NCBI RefSeq assembly: GCF_051622035.1
Contig: NC_135358.1
Span: forward strand, 6,716,501 to 6,780,500
Length of the DNA stretch: 64,000 nucleotides
Direction: 5' to 3'
DNA from: Arctopsyche grandis
Lineage: Eukaryota > Arthropoda > Insecta > Trichoptera > Hydropsychidae
The position numbers and the translations under genes are program-made. The notes below the pieces were generated by a model. The model was not told the origin of the DNA and did no database searches. It was given only the letters and a program-made list of their open reading frames with translations. Position 1 is the first letter of the stretch, and the number at the start of each line of letters is the position of its first letter. Positions 10,846 through 22,649 of the stretch are shown piece by piece.

Positions 10846-13680
10846 GCTATTCTGTGTGTCTGTGTAAGATAATGCTCGCCATACTATAATAGTCGTTTCG
10901 GTTCGACATATGTACTTCACAGTTAAAACACTGCCAACAAAACGTTCGAATATAATATATAATATGAACATATTAACAAACCAACAAAAAACTTCTATAT
11001 TTACTGTCTGCTACTAATGTTTCCTCTAAGCAAGTCTCTGAGCATTTAGCGCCGTCTATTGAAAATATATTTAATTAATTTTTTTTTTTTTTTGGTGTTT
11101 TATATTTTTATATGTATGTACATAGGTAGATAGGTAGGTAGTTTTTGGCATTTTTTTCTTCATATTAAACAATTAAATATAAATATAAAATTAAATATAT
11201 TTAAAAGGTATTTGAAAAAGATACGAACGCGTGCGGATTGAACATAGGGCCGACACATTCATTTTATTTATTTTTTAATTAATAGCTTAATATACCATAA
11301 TCCATGCGATGATATTGCATCGGGCACAACACTAGTATGCATACATATATGTATGTAAAAAAATGAAACGGTCGTTTCTTTTCCGATTAGAATAATTCAA
11401 TATATATTTACATGCATATATTGTATGTACATATAGTATTGATCTGTACAAAATTGATCGAGAGGTTCAATTGCATATGTACGAGTAGTTACATAATTGA
11501 GCGAACCAATGGCATTATATCATTATAGTGCTTTAAATTGAAAGCAATGTCCCATAATAAAGATTAAATAGATTTTGTGAACACTTTGCGGATTGTTATT
11601 GACCTGCCCTCTGTCCCAAGATAACATTTGCCATTTGGCTACCCCGTGGTTTTCGGTCTATAACGCCTCGTTAACTTTATCGCAATGTCACCATTAAATT
11701 TTAAGGATTTCTCTTTACATAATAACAGTTCAACCATTCTGAGTGTTATTTCAACCTTGAACCTCCTCTGAGGGATTTGAGAGGGGTGTGAGAGGCTTCC
11801 GCTTTGGAGGCAGTTAGTGGGCAACGCCAATAATTATGACCAGACACTAGGAGACGAATAAATTACTGCAACGAAGCTGCTGCACTCCAGAACGATGCAC
11901 TCAAGTCGGAGAACATCAAACTTTCACATTTTTTACCCCGTGGGATTTTATCTTCTTTCAAGCTATACACCTCGTCTTTGACTTTGGAGTTAATTAACTC
12001 CTATATTTTTCCATTTTCTTTGATAGATAAATAATGGTCATATCATAAAAATATTCATTCATATCCTGCTTTCCTTGCCATGTTTTCACGTATGTACTTT
12101 TCTTTTCATCTACCCAAATCCTTTACTTTAATTTACATACATCCTCTTGAATTCCACGCGTGTTTTTATCTATTCCATACTTATAGTCACATAGCATTAT
12201 ATTTACTTTTAACTCAACATCATCTCTCGATGCTTATACGTTTTCCTTTGCTAATTACCTCAAATAAATAAATAAACATTATTTTTGATTTCCGCTGCAT
12301 TCTCTTATGTACCATTTCAACTGGTACACTCCGTTCTAACAGCTCGCAATTATTCGAGTCTCGTTTTCTCAACTTTTCATCTGCTTAAACCGGCGATTGT
12401 ATACAAGAATGATTTTTGTATCCATGTATGTAAAATCTTTAATATACGAGACATATTGTGATCATTCACAGGTTTTTAAGCTATTGACAATTCTTACTAT
12501 ATTTTTTTAATACATAGTTAATATTTATCTCGTAAAATAAATATTTCCCTATATAAAAAAATTTCGTTTATTTGTTTTGTATATATGTATATACAAATTC
12601 GACGACGAAATACATCGAAAAAATTGGGAAAACGAGTCTTGAGGTATTGCAAGTTGGTGGAAATTCCAACACTTTCTTTGTTTATGGAGTTTTCCTGTGT
12701 CAAGTGTTATTTAAAGCATACATATTATGTAAATTCTTAATGAAAATGTAGACTACTAAATTATCAAAAAAGAATTAACGATTTGAAAGCAAATTCCAAA
12801 ACTCTTTGTCATAAAACCCATATTTAGACATATTTAATAAATAAATAACCATATTTTGTGACCTTAAGTAAGGGTGATCATAGTCACAGGACTCAAAATG
12901 GGACGTTCGGCAAAAAAATTGTCGCCCCCCCCCCCCCCCCTCCCGTCATATATAAGAAAAATGTGTTGCAAATTTATAATATTTCCTTAAAAGAACCATT
13001 AATATTGTCAAGGATATGTAATATTTTTTCAAAATGGACAATTCTTGTGTACACGGAAAATAGAAACAAGATAAAAAATATATATGTATAATATTTGATG
13101 TTCATACGCCCCAGGTTGATTTTTTTACTGAAACGTGTAAAGTTAACAAATAAAATAACTATAAATTTTTCCAAAAAGATTTCTTATAATTAAAAATTAA
13201 TTGCAACTGAAAATTTTGATTTCTTTCATTTTCATTTCTGCTTTTTTTTAAGTAATGTAATTTTTATCGGTACGTAGGTATATTTCTTTATAAGAAGAAA
13301 ATGAAACAAAATAAAATATTATATTATATAATTTTTAATTTCACAGTTATTTAAAAATAATTATGGTGAAAATGATAGCACAAAGTTATTTTTTTTTTCA
13401 GAAACATGTAAAATGAATATATTGTATGTAAATTTATATTTATAAAGTAATATTTATTTTTAAGAAACAAATTGATTTGGAAAACAAGGAAAAATATGGA
13501 AATATATGTATAATAAAACTCTAAAATAATAAGTTAATGTAATGTAATAAGTACATTTTCATATAAATATGATATATTGCTTTCTATTAAACATGCTTTA
13601 AAGTTTTTCTCATAATAACCTTTCTCAATATATTCCTATTATTTTATATGTATTTAGTTGCTTTATTTAGGGCAAAATAT
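10846..13680. other. Long AT-rich intergenic stretch with a C-homopolymer
   Basis: No gene is supported. It holds microsatellites of the ATGTATGTACATA type, a T-run near 11080, and a run of about 16 C at 12926-12941 following GGACGTTCGGCAAAAAAATT, which looks like an edge of an old DNA transposon. A patch of moderate GC (11630-11930) has no recognisable coding content. Confidence 0.5.
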
Positions 13681-14155
13681 AAGCAAACAAGATGAAATAA
13701 AGATACGTATGAAATTAAGAAAATAAAATCTGTTTTTAAATAAAAAATGCTATTTTTCCTGAAGAAAGAGATCTTCGATCAATTTTTTTTACCAGTGATG
13801 ACGTATAAATAGAAAAATTGAGCATTGAACGCCAAAATTTTACACCAAGTCCATTGCACTAAAAAAAGTGTGGAACGCTGCATGCTGGGCATATCGAGAA
13901 ATAGAAAATGGAAAACGTGGGTTAGAAGTATGACAAGGGCAGTTGATATATTGGAGTTAATGAAGAGATTCAAATTTCACTGGGCGAGTCATTTAGTTAA
14001 AAAATTGAACCAAAGATGTGAAATAATACCCAAGAGAATGCCACAAAGAATATGGGTGAGATGAGAGTTGGGTAAAAAAGAGATAAATCTTTGAAAGGCC
14101 TTCTGTTAAAGAATGGCTGTTAGTATACATACATATATAGGTAGATGATGATAAT
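13681..14155 (+). pseudogene. RTE-like LINE 3' end, degraded copy
   Basis: Recognisable pieces are KILHQVHCTKKSVERCMLGI, NRKWKTWVRSMTRAVDIL and FKFHWASHLVKK, with TGATGATAAT at the end. It has several in-frame stops and is more decayed than 7802-8385, which it parallels over its full length. Confidence 0.72.
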
Positions 14156-15139
14156 ATATGTAGTTGCATAGTTTCATCCTCCATTTCTTTTTCAATAGTT
14201 CCTTTTAAATAATTTTTTTATTGTAATGTTAGAACTACAAGTATTCTTAGTACCCACATACATACTCGTACATTTGTACTAAAATTTTCACTAGTTCTGA
14301 GTTTATATCGTCTGGATAAATGATGCATAAACTCGTGACTCAGTCGTAACATTTTGCTATTCAAATCCTCCTGCCAGACTAGCTATTAATGTATAATATG
14401 TCAAATGAAATCAGGCCGGAAAGGATTTTAATATCAAAGGTGTGCATTACACGAAAGCAATAAATTTTCAGACCACCTCAAAAGACCCGACTCTGGTGAT
14501 GACGTACGACTCGTGTCAAGTTCATTTGGCTCGCGTGCCATTTGTTTAGGGTCGCCGCCGGCAATAAATTAACCTGAAAACCAGACGATGACAACGGGAT
14601 CATTACCAGTTCCGTCCATAATTCAGCGATTTCATTATTACTTACTTTTTGTTGTCATATCTCGCCCCCCTCATCCAGAATGCCAGACTCACACACACAT
14701 ATGGAATGACTTTTAATTTTTTTCTCACTCTTGAGGGTGAAGAAGTCTTCGGAGAGGGGATGTCGTTTGTCTTGTTAAATCGCCCGTCGCCTAACACGTT
14801 TATGGTTCGTGATTTTCAACCAGCTCAACATTAAAATCTAATGTATGCATGGTAGTCCAGGAAACCGGGACTGTTTCATTCGCGAATTTTGGCAGGGAAT
14901 TACGAACGTTTCATCATAGTGCTTCAGACGCGTAAAAACTATGAGTTAATAATTCTATGAGATTTTTAAACACCTCGTAGTTTGACTGTGTATCGTATCA
15001 CTTATTATTAATAGACACATATTATTAGTTATCATTATTATTTATAAACAAAATGTATAATAATTTCATATAGGTTATAAGTGTATTTCAGCTTGTATTA
15101 ATCCTTATTATATTTTTTTTATTTTCACATACATAGATA
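14156..15139. other. Intergenic stretch, no gene seen
   Basis: A GC-richer patch at about 14400-14860 has no open frame I would call coding and no splice-bounded segment. Nothing recognisable. Confidence 0.45.
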
Positions 15140-15545
15140 TATACCAGGAAGGCTTGACCGGAACAATGAATTACAAACAATGCAGCATTTTATTATTACA
15201 TAAATCACTGTATTTCCAGAGGCTGAAGAATACGAAATAACAATTAATTCATTAATTAATTACAGAATTAGTCCATTGAGACATCTATGGATTTAGATTT
15301 TGTATATAATTTTTACAAATTATACACACAATAAATACAGAAGATTTTGTGACAACAGCAAAGATGATTTTTTGCCAATTTTGAGGAGCCGTTTCAACAA
15401 TGATCAGATACAATTGGCAAACTCTGATAAGAAACGATTGATTTGGAGTCACAAATACCCCCAAATCTAACCAGCAGTATGGTGGATCGAACCCACTGAT
15501 CACTTGGTGCTAAACATACACGCTACCATTAATCCATACTGCTGG
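15140..15545 (-). mobile_element. tRNA-derived SINE, diverged copy
   Basis: Minus-strand head (GCCAGCAGTATGGATTAATG) with a B-box-like GGGTTCGATCC. The body carries TTTGTGACTCCAAATCAATC and GTTTCAACAATGATC-type sequence, and the tail CAAGCCTTCCTGGTATA lies at the low-coordinate end. Belongs with 28445-28868 and 30540-30765 as a diverged subgroup. Confidence 0.75.
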
Positions 15546-15744
15546 CTGTATATGTATCTCTATATACATAAATGTGAACTTTCCTTAATTTTTTCAGTCC
15601 ACATACTTAATTACAAATATCAAATTGTTATATTGATAAGAAATGCATTTAAGTGTCGCATTTACATATTTCAAAGAATTTATATAAAATTTGGTATCTG
15701 TAAACAAGAGCCGTACATTTTGATATATGTACATACATACACAC

Positions 15745-16022
15745 AAGAAGTATGACAAGGGTAGTGTATGTAGTGGATGGAGTGGAGAGATTGAAATGGG
15801 AATGGGCGTGCCACATGGCTAGAAGAATGGAGACAAAGAAGTACTAGAATGGTACCCGAGAGACTGAAAAAGGGTAAAAGGAAGACCACAGTGAAGATTA
15901 AAGTAAACGAAATTAGAAAAATGTAAATGAGATGGATGAGAGTAGCGCAAGACGAGTGGAAGCGTATTGGAGAGGCGTTCATCCAGCAGTAGACGGTGAA
16001 GGCCTTTAGATGATGATGATGA
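15745..16022 (+). pseudogene. RTE-like LINE extreme 3' end
   Basis: Contains the SMTRVVYVVDGVERLKWEWA-like and RMKKGKRKTT segments, then VAQDEWKRIGEAFIQQ, and terminates in GATGATGATGATGAC. Non-coding relic parallel to 8080-8385. Confidence 0.72.
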
Positions 16023-16467
16023 CATACATACATATGTATTATAAGCATAAAATCCACTATGAATTCTGACTACGACTTCAAATTTAATAAATATAACCTA
16101 AATTTAAAAATTCAGCTCAAAATCTACGAATGAAATTTAATCTAATACGAATTTAATATAAAAAAAATATTATAATTTAAAATTCGAATGATTTTTATTT
16201 AAGAAAATCAACTCGTACTTTATTCAAAATTTAAGCAGTAATTAAAGTATTTCCCAAAATAAAATATAACTTTTATTATATGAAAGTTTAAACGCATATG
16301 GAACATAAATAATTGCAAAATTTATTTATTTTATTCAATCAATCTTGTAAATGAATTGCTCCAACGTGACGAGTGTGCTATATAAATATATTAAGAATTA
16401 GAATTAGAATTAGAAAGAATTAACCATTCATCTACATATGTATGTTGCAGGTTTAATGTATTTTATA

Positions 16468-16900
16468 CTAGTGGTTTTACCCAGCTTCGCTCGGTATTTG
16501 TAATATAAACCGCTTAAACATGACTAATCTAATACATAGTATAATTTTTATTAAATGTATTTGAATAGTTTTATTTTATATAAATTTATTTGAATATTCG
16601 TTTGTTTTCATTATTAAATTGATTGTCACGAACAAATAAACATATATACTAAGTCTATTTCGAAATTATATGTATACCAGAATCCGGCAGCCCCCCGCGC
16701 ACCCTCCGGGGCCTTCGCCCCCTAGGCCTTCGCCCCTATGGCTCTTCGCCCCCTACGCCTTCGCCCCCGAGGACTTTGCCTCCGGAGCCTTTGCCCCCGG
16801 GGACATCGCCTTCGGGGCCTTCGAATCCTTTGAATCGAAAAAAAAAATCGGATCAGCGCCTATGAATCGAAAAAAAAATCGAATGTGTTATTTCCAACCA
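16468..16900 (-). mobile_element. Degenerate, short Helitron-like copy (same family as 57087-62347)
   Basis: It starts CTAGTGGTTTTACCCAGCTT on the plus strand, followed by CGCTCGGTATTTGTAATATA and AACCGCTTAAACATGACTAA, the same terminal block as the three copies at the right end of the window. It then has a shorter array of CCTTCGCCCC-type units (about 16680-16820). The far end reads GAATCGAAAAAAAAATCG, again as in the larger copies, but the true 5' terminus is lost. The CTAG terminus is followed by host T on the minus strand. Confidence 0.7.
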
Positions 16901-18254
16901 ACCAACCAATGTTACATATATGCATACATTTATAGAAAATCTTTTTCGAAATATGTATTGATTATGGTTAATATGCAGACTATTCGATTGTTCATAATGG
17001 CTTTTTCTTCTTCTAATAACCTCCCTAAGTCTTTGTCTCATTTTCAATATAAAGAAAATAGTTGGCAAAAAGATTAGTTAGATTATAAGCTTGCGATAGT
17101 AAAAGTTTAATCCTTTGACTTCCCAGCTTTTGAAAGAATCCTCAAAGTATACGTTTCTCAGTTTCTGCCACTTCTAATACGCTTTTGAACTGAACAAATA
17201 GTGGCGACAAAACAAGAAGAAGACGTAATGAGCTGAAACACTCCCTGCAGCGAAAGATCAGAGGGATGTTATCCCCTTTCAATGTTTATTTTCTTTCGGT
17301 GCATTGTTTCAAGAGTGTGAGTAATTGCACTCTTCACACGTTTAACCAATTCTGTTCGTTATTGTACCCGTCACGAAACATAGAAAAGGGGATGAAGTAC
17401 AGAAAGTCCCCTTTTAGAAGTGTTTCGTCAAAATGGAACTCATCAGTCAATGCAGGCGACCGAATTATCCAAGACGTGTCATTGATTTTCGTAGGAGAGT
17501 GAAAAGATTTTGATTTTTCAAAACTTGTACATGCAGGAAAATTTAGTTTTGTTTTCTGCATGACGTCCTTGACTTATTTCTGCACTTTTAAAACATCACG
17601 TGCATTCTAACGTTTTATATAACGACGATATATTTATACTCGAGATCCATTCAAAACTGAAATTTTACACGGGTGTGTTATTAATTGCGATTACGTACTG
17701 CTCAGTTAAATTTAAAACAGTATTATGTTTACTGACCCACATTTTCTCAAAAATAAAATCAAGTTTGACAATTTGAATCATGTTTTAATTTGTATCGCTA
17801 CAATACCTAAGATTTTCATATATTGTTAAGTACGTGGATTATATTACAAAATATATTAAATATTAATAAAATCAGAACATGTATTATATATGTGGATACT
17901 ACACGAATTATATATTATAAATTAGCTCAAAGTAGAAAAAATTTTACTTTTTCAGAAAATTTTGTTGAATGATATGAAAGTATACCACATTTGGTAGTTA
18001 TAAATTAAAAACTGTAGATTTACCTAGACGATAAATATATTCAGTTCATTGTAAAGTAGATTTATTTATTTATTTACATGTAAAACCCATTTTAAAAAAT
18101 ATGTCATAAAATAAAAATAATAACATTTAAGCATATAAATATAATATAAAAATGAAAAAATAGTAAAAAATATAATAGATAAAATAATAGGACTAATAAC
18201 GTTCAAAGAAAAACAATGTGTTGTGTAGAGCTAATAAATTGACCATAATTCATA
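16901..18254. other. AT-rich stretch, no gene seen
   Basis: Contains short frames of under 80 codons with no motif and AT microsatellites. Nothing recognisable. Confidence 0.5.
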
Positions 18255-18535
18255 TTAAATATATTGACATAAAAATTTAATATCACCATTTGATGGTTGT
18301 ACCTCTGTCCGCACAGTTCTTCGTCGGATGGCTCCTATTACAAGAGCTATCTGTTTTTTTAATGAAATCGTTGCTTCCGTGTCTGAATGTGATATTTTCC
18401 ACCTCAGTGAGCGTTGGTTATCAGAGATTATTTTAACATATTTGTCTGGTAGCCTGCGCTCATCATCATGTTCATAATTGGGATGATGATTTTGTAGTGA
18501 ATTTTGAAATTCTCTTTTCAATTTGGGCCTATCAT
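18255..18535 (-). CDS. Possible exon of an unidentified gene
   Basis: On the minus strand an AG (TATTTATGATAG at about 18536) precedes an open segment with coding-like composition. It reads KLKREFQNSLQNHHPNYEHD, then DERRLPDKYVKIISDNQRSL, RWKISHSDTEATISLKKQIA and IRRRTVRTEVQPSNGD, ending at a stop near 18255. It is more hydrophilic and balanced than chance frames here. I do not recognise a domain. It could be a terminal exon or an old transposon fragment. Confidence 0.3.
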
Positions 18536-18920
18536 AAATAGATTTAAAAATTAAAATTCATCAATAATTTGATACAATAGATGTACTACTGTTAATTAAG
18601 CTGTAATTGTACATATGTATGTACATATTTACATGTGTATATAAAACTCGAGGACACGTTTGCCAATTAAATCTGAAAATAAGAAGGTTTCAGGTATTGC
18701 CTTTCGCTTCACCTTTACAATATTATCATATGAACTAAAAACCTTTTTATTATTAAGTTATAATGTAGCGACAAATTAGACTTTCGCCTTTCAATTTCAG
18801 TTTCATAATTCAGGTTATAGTCTGAATTGCATTTCACAAACGAAAAATGTGCCTATAGAAATAATTGTTCCAATATAAAATTCAAGCTAAGATATTACGT
18901 AACAACATATTTATAAATAA

Positions 18921-19366
18921 CACTGTTCAACACAAAAAATGGTTCAGAGACGACATATGACTTTTCATATAGATATATGCCCAGTAAATACGAATCTGGT
19001 AATAAAAAATGTTGATTGGCTCTCCAGTAGTCGTCCAGTTCAAATCAAAAGTCAAAATTACGTATTTTCATTTGACTACTTAGAGAGATTTGAAAGCTGA
19101 AAAATACTACAAATGAAAGATAAAATACCTGACTATAGATTCCAATATTCATTTTGAACAGGAAATTGACAGATTTTGAGACATCGACCGAACAACACCA
19201 AGATATAGAAACATCGCGCGATTTAAAAAACACATATATGTATCTCCGAATCTCGAGCCAATCAACATTTTTTATTACCAGATTCGTGTTCACTGGGCAT
19301 AGATCGATAAGAAAAGTCATATCTCGTCTCTGAACCAAAAAAAAAGTCGTCATTTGTCGAACAGTG
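18921..19366. mobile_element. CACTA/Chapaev-like MITE, copy 1
   Basis: Termini CACTGTTCAACACAAAAAAT and (reverse complement) CACTGTTCGACAAATGACGA are inverted repeats. Both continue into GGTTCAGAGACGAnATATGA. The element is flanked by TAA on both sides (18918-18920 and 19367-19369). A 3-bp TWA target duplication with CAC termini fits the CMC (CACTA, Mirage, Chapaev) superfamily. The left arm is internally deleted compared with the copy at 62644-63237. Confidence 0.72.
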
Positions 19367-19369
19367 TAA

Positions 19370-20136
19370 TTAAAACAAACATCAAACAGACGGCAGTTTT
19401 TTGCCATAAAACTAATCTAATAAAGCACCGCGTAAACATCTCGCTAATCGTATACATTACAAGCTCGCAAAAAATTGCAAAAGCACACCTGTTGCAGTGC
19501 AGCAAAAAACGTGCAATTTATCGGATGCAACGACCTGTCTATTTGAATTTGTACACACGTTTTTCCATCGCTTACAATTTACGATAATGCCATCGCTTCA
19601 ATAAAAAAAATTTACATACAAAATATACTTCGGTACAGTCGTAATTTAAGTGTCAAGTAATTTAAACATTATGTATTATGGAAATGAAACATTTACGTGT
19701 GAAAACGGCCATAATATAATATATCCAATTCGGTTTCGATTTCATTATAATACAAATCGATTTTACAGTGATTGCGCGCACCAAGGCAACGTCAACCGTT
19801 TAATTTACAATAAATTAGTACGAAATTGAGCGTTTACCTCGTTACGTCCAAATTATTAAAGGTTGCCGTGTAATATGTATGTTAAATTTATTGCTGTCGA
19901 AAAATTTTGCCGATGATTTGAAGCGTGTGAACTGTCATTAGCTTCGTCGTCACTTCGTAGCCTGTCCACAAAAGCTACCTTATTATTTATGTAAAGACGA
20001 GTTTTATTCAAATGTATAATATAATTTATAGTTTGTTAAATGTGAAACGAACAAATACTGTATTGTGTGTGTGTGTGTGTGTGTTATTTTTGTTCGTAAT
20101 AAATATTGTTCGTTTGACGTAAATCCTTAATGAGAC
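19370..20136. other. Intergenic stretch with a (TG)n run
   Basis: AT-rich sequence without coding support. A TGTGTGTG run of about 18 bp lies at 20065-20083. Confidence 0.5.
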
Positions 20137-20140
20137 GCTC

Positions 20141-20321
20141 AGTATAAAAAGGCGGCTCTGTTTAAAAGTGAACTAATTCTGACGCGATGCAGTTTTTTCG
20201 GTGGCTTTTAATGCCTTGCATCTTATCTACTAGGCGGGAATTCTGTGGATGGTTTTTGCTAATTAAAAACGTTTCAAGTATTTTTTTACTGAAATACGTT
20301 TTGCATAAAATGCACATATAA
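20141..20321 (+). promoter_or_regulatory. TATA-box-like motif ahead of a short open frame
   Basis: A strong TATA-like AGTATAAAAAGGCGG sits at 20141-20155. An ATG at 20187 opens a 44-codon frame that begins MQFFRWLLMPCILSTRR with a hydrophobic stretch. TATA plus a very short leader is common for insect secreted-protein genes, but I find no splice-supported continuation, so this is only a candidate promoter. Confidence 0.25.
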
Positions 20322-20329
20322 TACACACA

Positions 20330-22400
20330 AATAAAAGTATTGAAAAAAATTTATAACCTTGAACACATAACCTTGAAGACAAATGTTGCACAATTATTGA
20401 ATACTACAAGCTATTTTTTCTATGAATAAATATTTTTTTAATGATTATATGTATGTTATTTTGTTTTATTTTCTGCGACTCTTTTTATATTGATTCAATT
20501 ATAAAATATCAAATTGAAAATAATAGTACAGAACATTGTAAAATCATCAGTATATTTTACAAGCATTTTATTAGTTCAAATTGGTAAGTTAGATGAAATT
20601 CTTAACCGCCCGAAATTGTTGAGCTGATTTTAAACCACTTGCACTCTTCGCACAGTAAGACAATGTTTAAGAGTCCCTAATGCGCCACAATGGTCGAAAA
20701 AAATACGGAGAGATGAGAAAAATAAAAATATATACGTATGTATATACACAGACAAAATATACATTTATACGTAATCATAAAAAATCAATAACATTATAAT
20801 AAAGGCATTTAAAGTAAAAATATCAAATAATAAAATACAAAGTAGGGAATGTCTTGCACCTACATATAGCCAACACCAATATATAAAAACTAGCTGCAAA
20901 TAAAAAACATCCCTGCGAGGCCCAAATGGAAAAGAGAAGATGAAAATTCAACGGTCACTGACGATATAATTAAAAATTACTTTGGAATCATCTGTCAGAT
21001 CGACGTGATGACAGCTGGTTATTCAAACGTGAATTTCTACCGCCCCTACTTTATTTTGCAGGTTACACAGTTGAACCGCTATAAAAGGTAATTTTTAAAC
21101 ACTGTCTTATACAATTAGATTGATGTTTTATTAGTGACAAAAAAATCTGTTAAAAATTAAAAAGCTAAATGTATTTAAACGACCTTATAATATATTGAGG
21201 TTTCAGCTCTTTTTTTGTACCAATGAATATTCAAAGAAAATAATCAATCAACAATAAAGCTTATTTACTTATTTGCATGATATACAAATGTACAGTATTC
21301 AATTTAGAACCACCAAATTTAATAAGCCAATATTCTGAAAAAAAAATTTTTTTTTTCAACTTTCATCCACCAGGCAATTTTGATAGTATATTTCAATTTT
21401 GAATATATGTACATATGTAGTTTAATGTATAAAATGATGATTTGAATCTCACTTCTTTGGAGACAAAAACGAATGGGAGGGGCTCTAATCGAAGTTTACA
21501 AAATTATATAATAAATAACCACTACAATTTTCCTATTATTAGCTTCCTAAAATTTAACAAAAACAATCATCTGATTGGTAGCACTCTCAGATTCCAAAAA
21601 AATATTTCTTACACGAAAATAATAGATTCCTTCTTTTCAAATAGAGTGATTAAAATTAAGTATACTCTAAAAAATGAATTCGTAACATTTGGTAACTTGA
21701 ACGTTCTTAAAAATAAAGTTGATGATTTGCTAAAAAATAATGGGTTTTTATAGTTATTCTTTTTCGGCTTATTCTAATTGTATTTTATATTTTATTTTAT
21801 TGTTTACTGTATTTATTATACTATCGACAAACACCTTGGGTCTATCATCTATACATATGTAAATAACTTTAAATTTAAAAATAATAAAATTTAAACGAAT
21901 AAATGTATTCTTCTAATTCAATACAATAATACAATTTAATTTATTACAATTCATCCAACATAATCGATGAGTTTGCGCATAGATGCGAAAATTGTTGGTC
22001 GAACCCAAGAATGTAATATAAAATTCTGTCTATACAGAGTAAGGATGAATATATGGATACCATAAATACTTAAAAGGAGTTGAAAGATTGTGAAATGAAA
22101 GTTGAAAGGAGTTGAAAGATTGTAGCATACATAGATGGAAATTATGCGAATACATGTTGTGAAATGGTTAATTTAATTGGAAGGGACATAGAATAGGATT
22201 GTAAAATTGCTCGTAAAGAACAAAAATTAAAAAAAAAATAGCTGATGAGGCCTTCCACTAGTAACAGTAAGTACGTACACATTATAGATATCTGGGATAT
22301 GTTGAGATGTGTATTTATGAAGATTGTATAATACAAACAAATAGGTGCATCAAATTGATTATCCAATACCGTACTGACATGCATAGCCATCGATCATTCC
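20330..22400. other. AT-rich intergenic stretch, no gene seen
   Basis: A trace of the GACCATTGTGG-type dispersed repeat (about 20670-20700) is visible. A 103-codon frame at 21442-21753 is extremely Asn/Lys/Ile-rich, as expected from AT-rich DNA by chance. Nothing else is recognised. Confidence 0.45.
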
Positions 22401-22529
22401 CAACATAATATATTAAAACAAATACATATTGTACCGCATTTGTCGAATATATTATACACTGCAAATTCAAACAAATTATGTCATATGCGTGTCGAGGACT
22501 ACCAGAATGTCCATCAAAACAGACGCTAA

Positions 22530-22640
22530 TTGGCCACCAACAGCAGCCGTAACAGTTCCAAACCATCGACGGTCGGAAAAGCCGGTTTTGCATCGAATCT
22601 GCATCAGCACAGGCGCCGATCTACTGACTCTTTACCCTCA
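22530..22640 (+). CDS. Possible exon with a strong splice donor
   Basis: The frame reads NSSRNSSKPSTVGKAGFASN followed by LHQHRRRSTDSLPS, then an excellent donor (CCTCA|GTAAGTGAG at 22641). The peptide resembles a disordered, phosphorylatable segment (RRRSTDS). The upstream boundary is unclear: a TAA lies a few codons upstream in this frame, and the best AG (CAACAG) has no pyrimidine tract. No family recognised. Confidence 0.25.
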
Positions 22641-22649
22641 GTAAGTGAG

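Noticed and set aside
21442-21753. 103-codon plus-strand frame
   Set aside because: Asn/Lys/Ile-rich translation typical of AT-rich DNA, with no motif or splice support.
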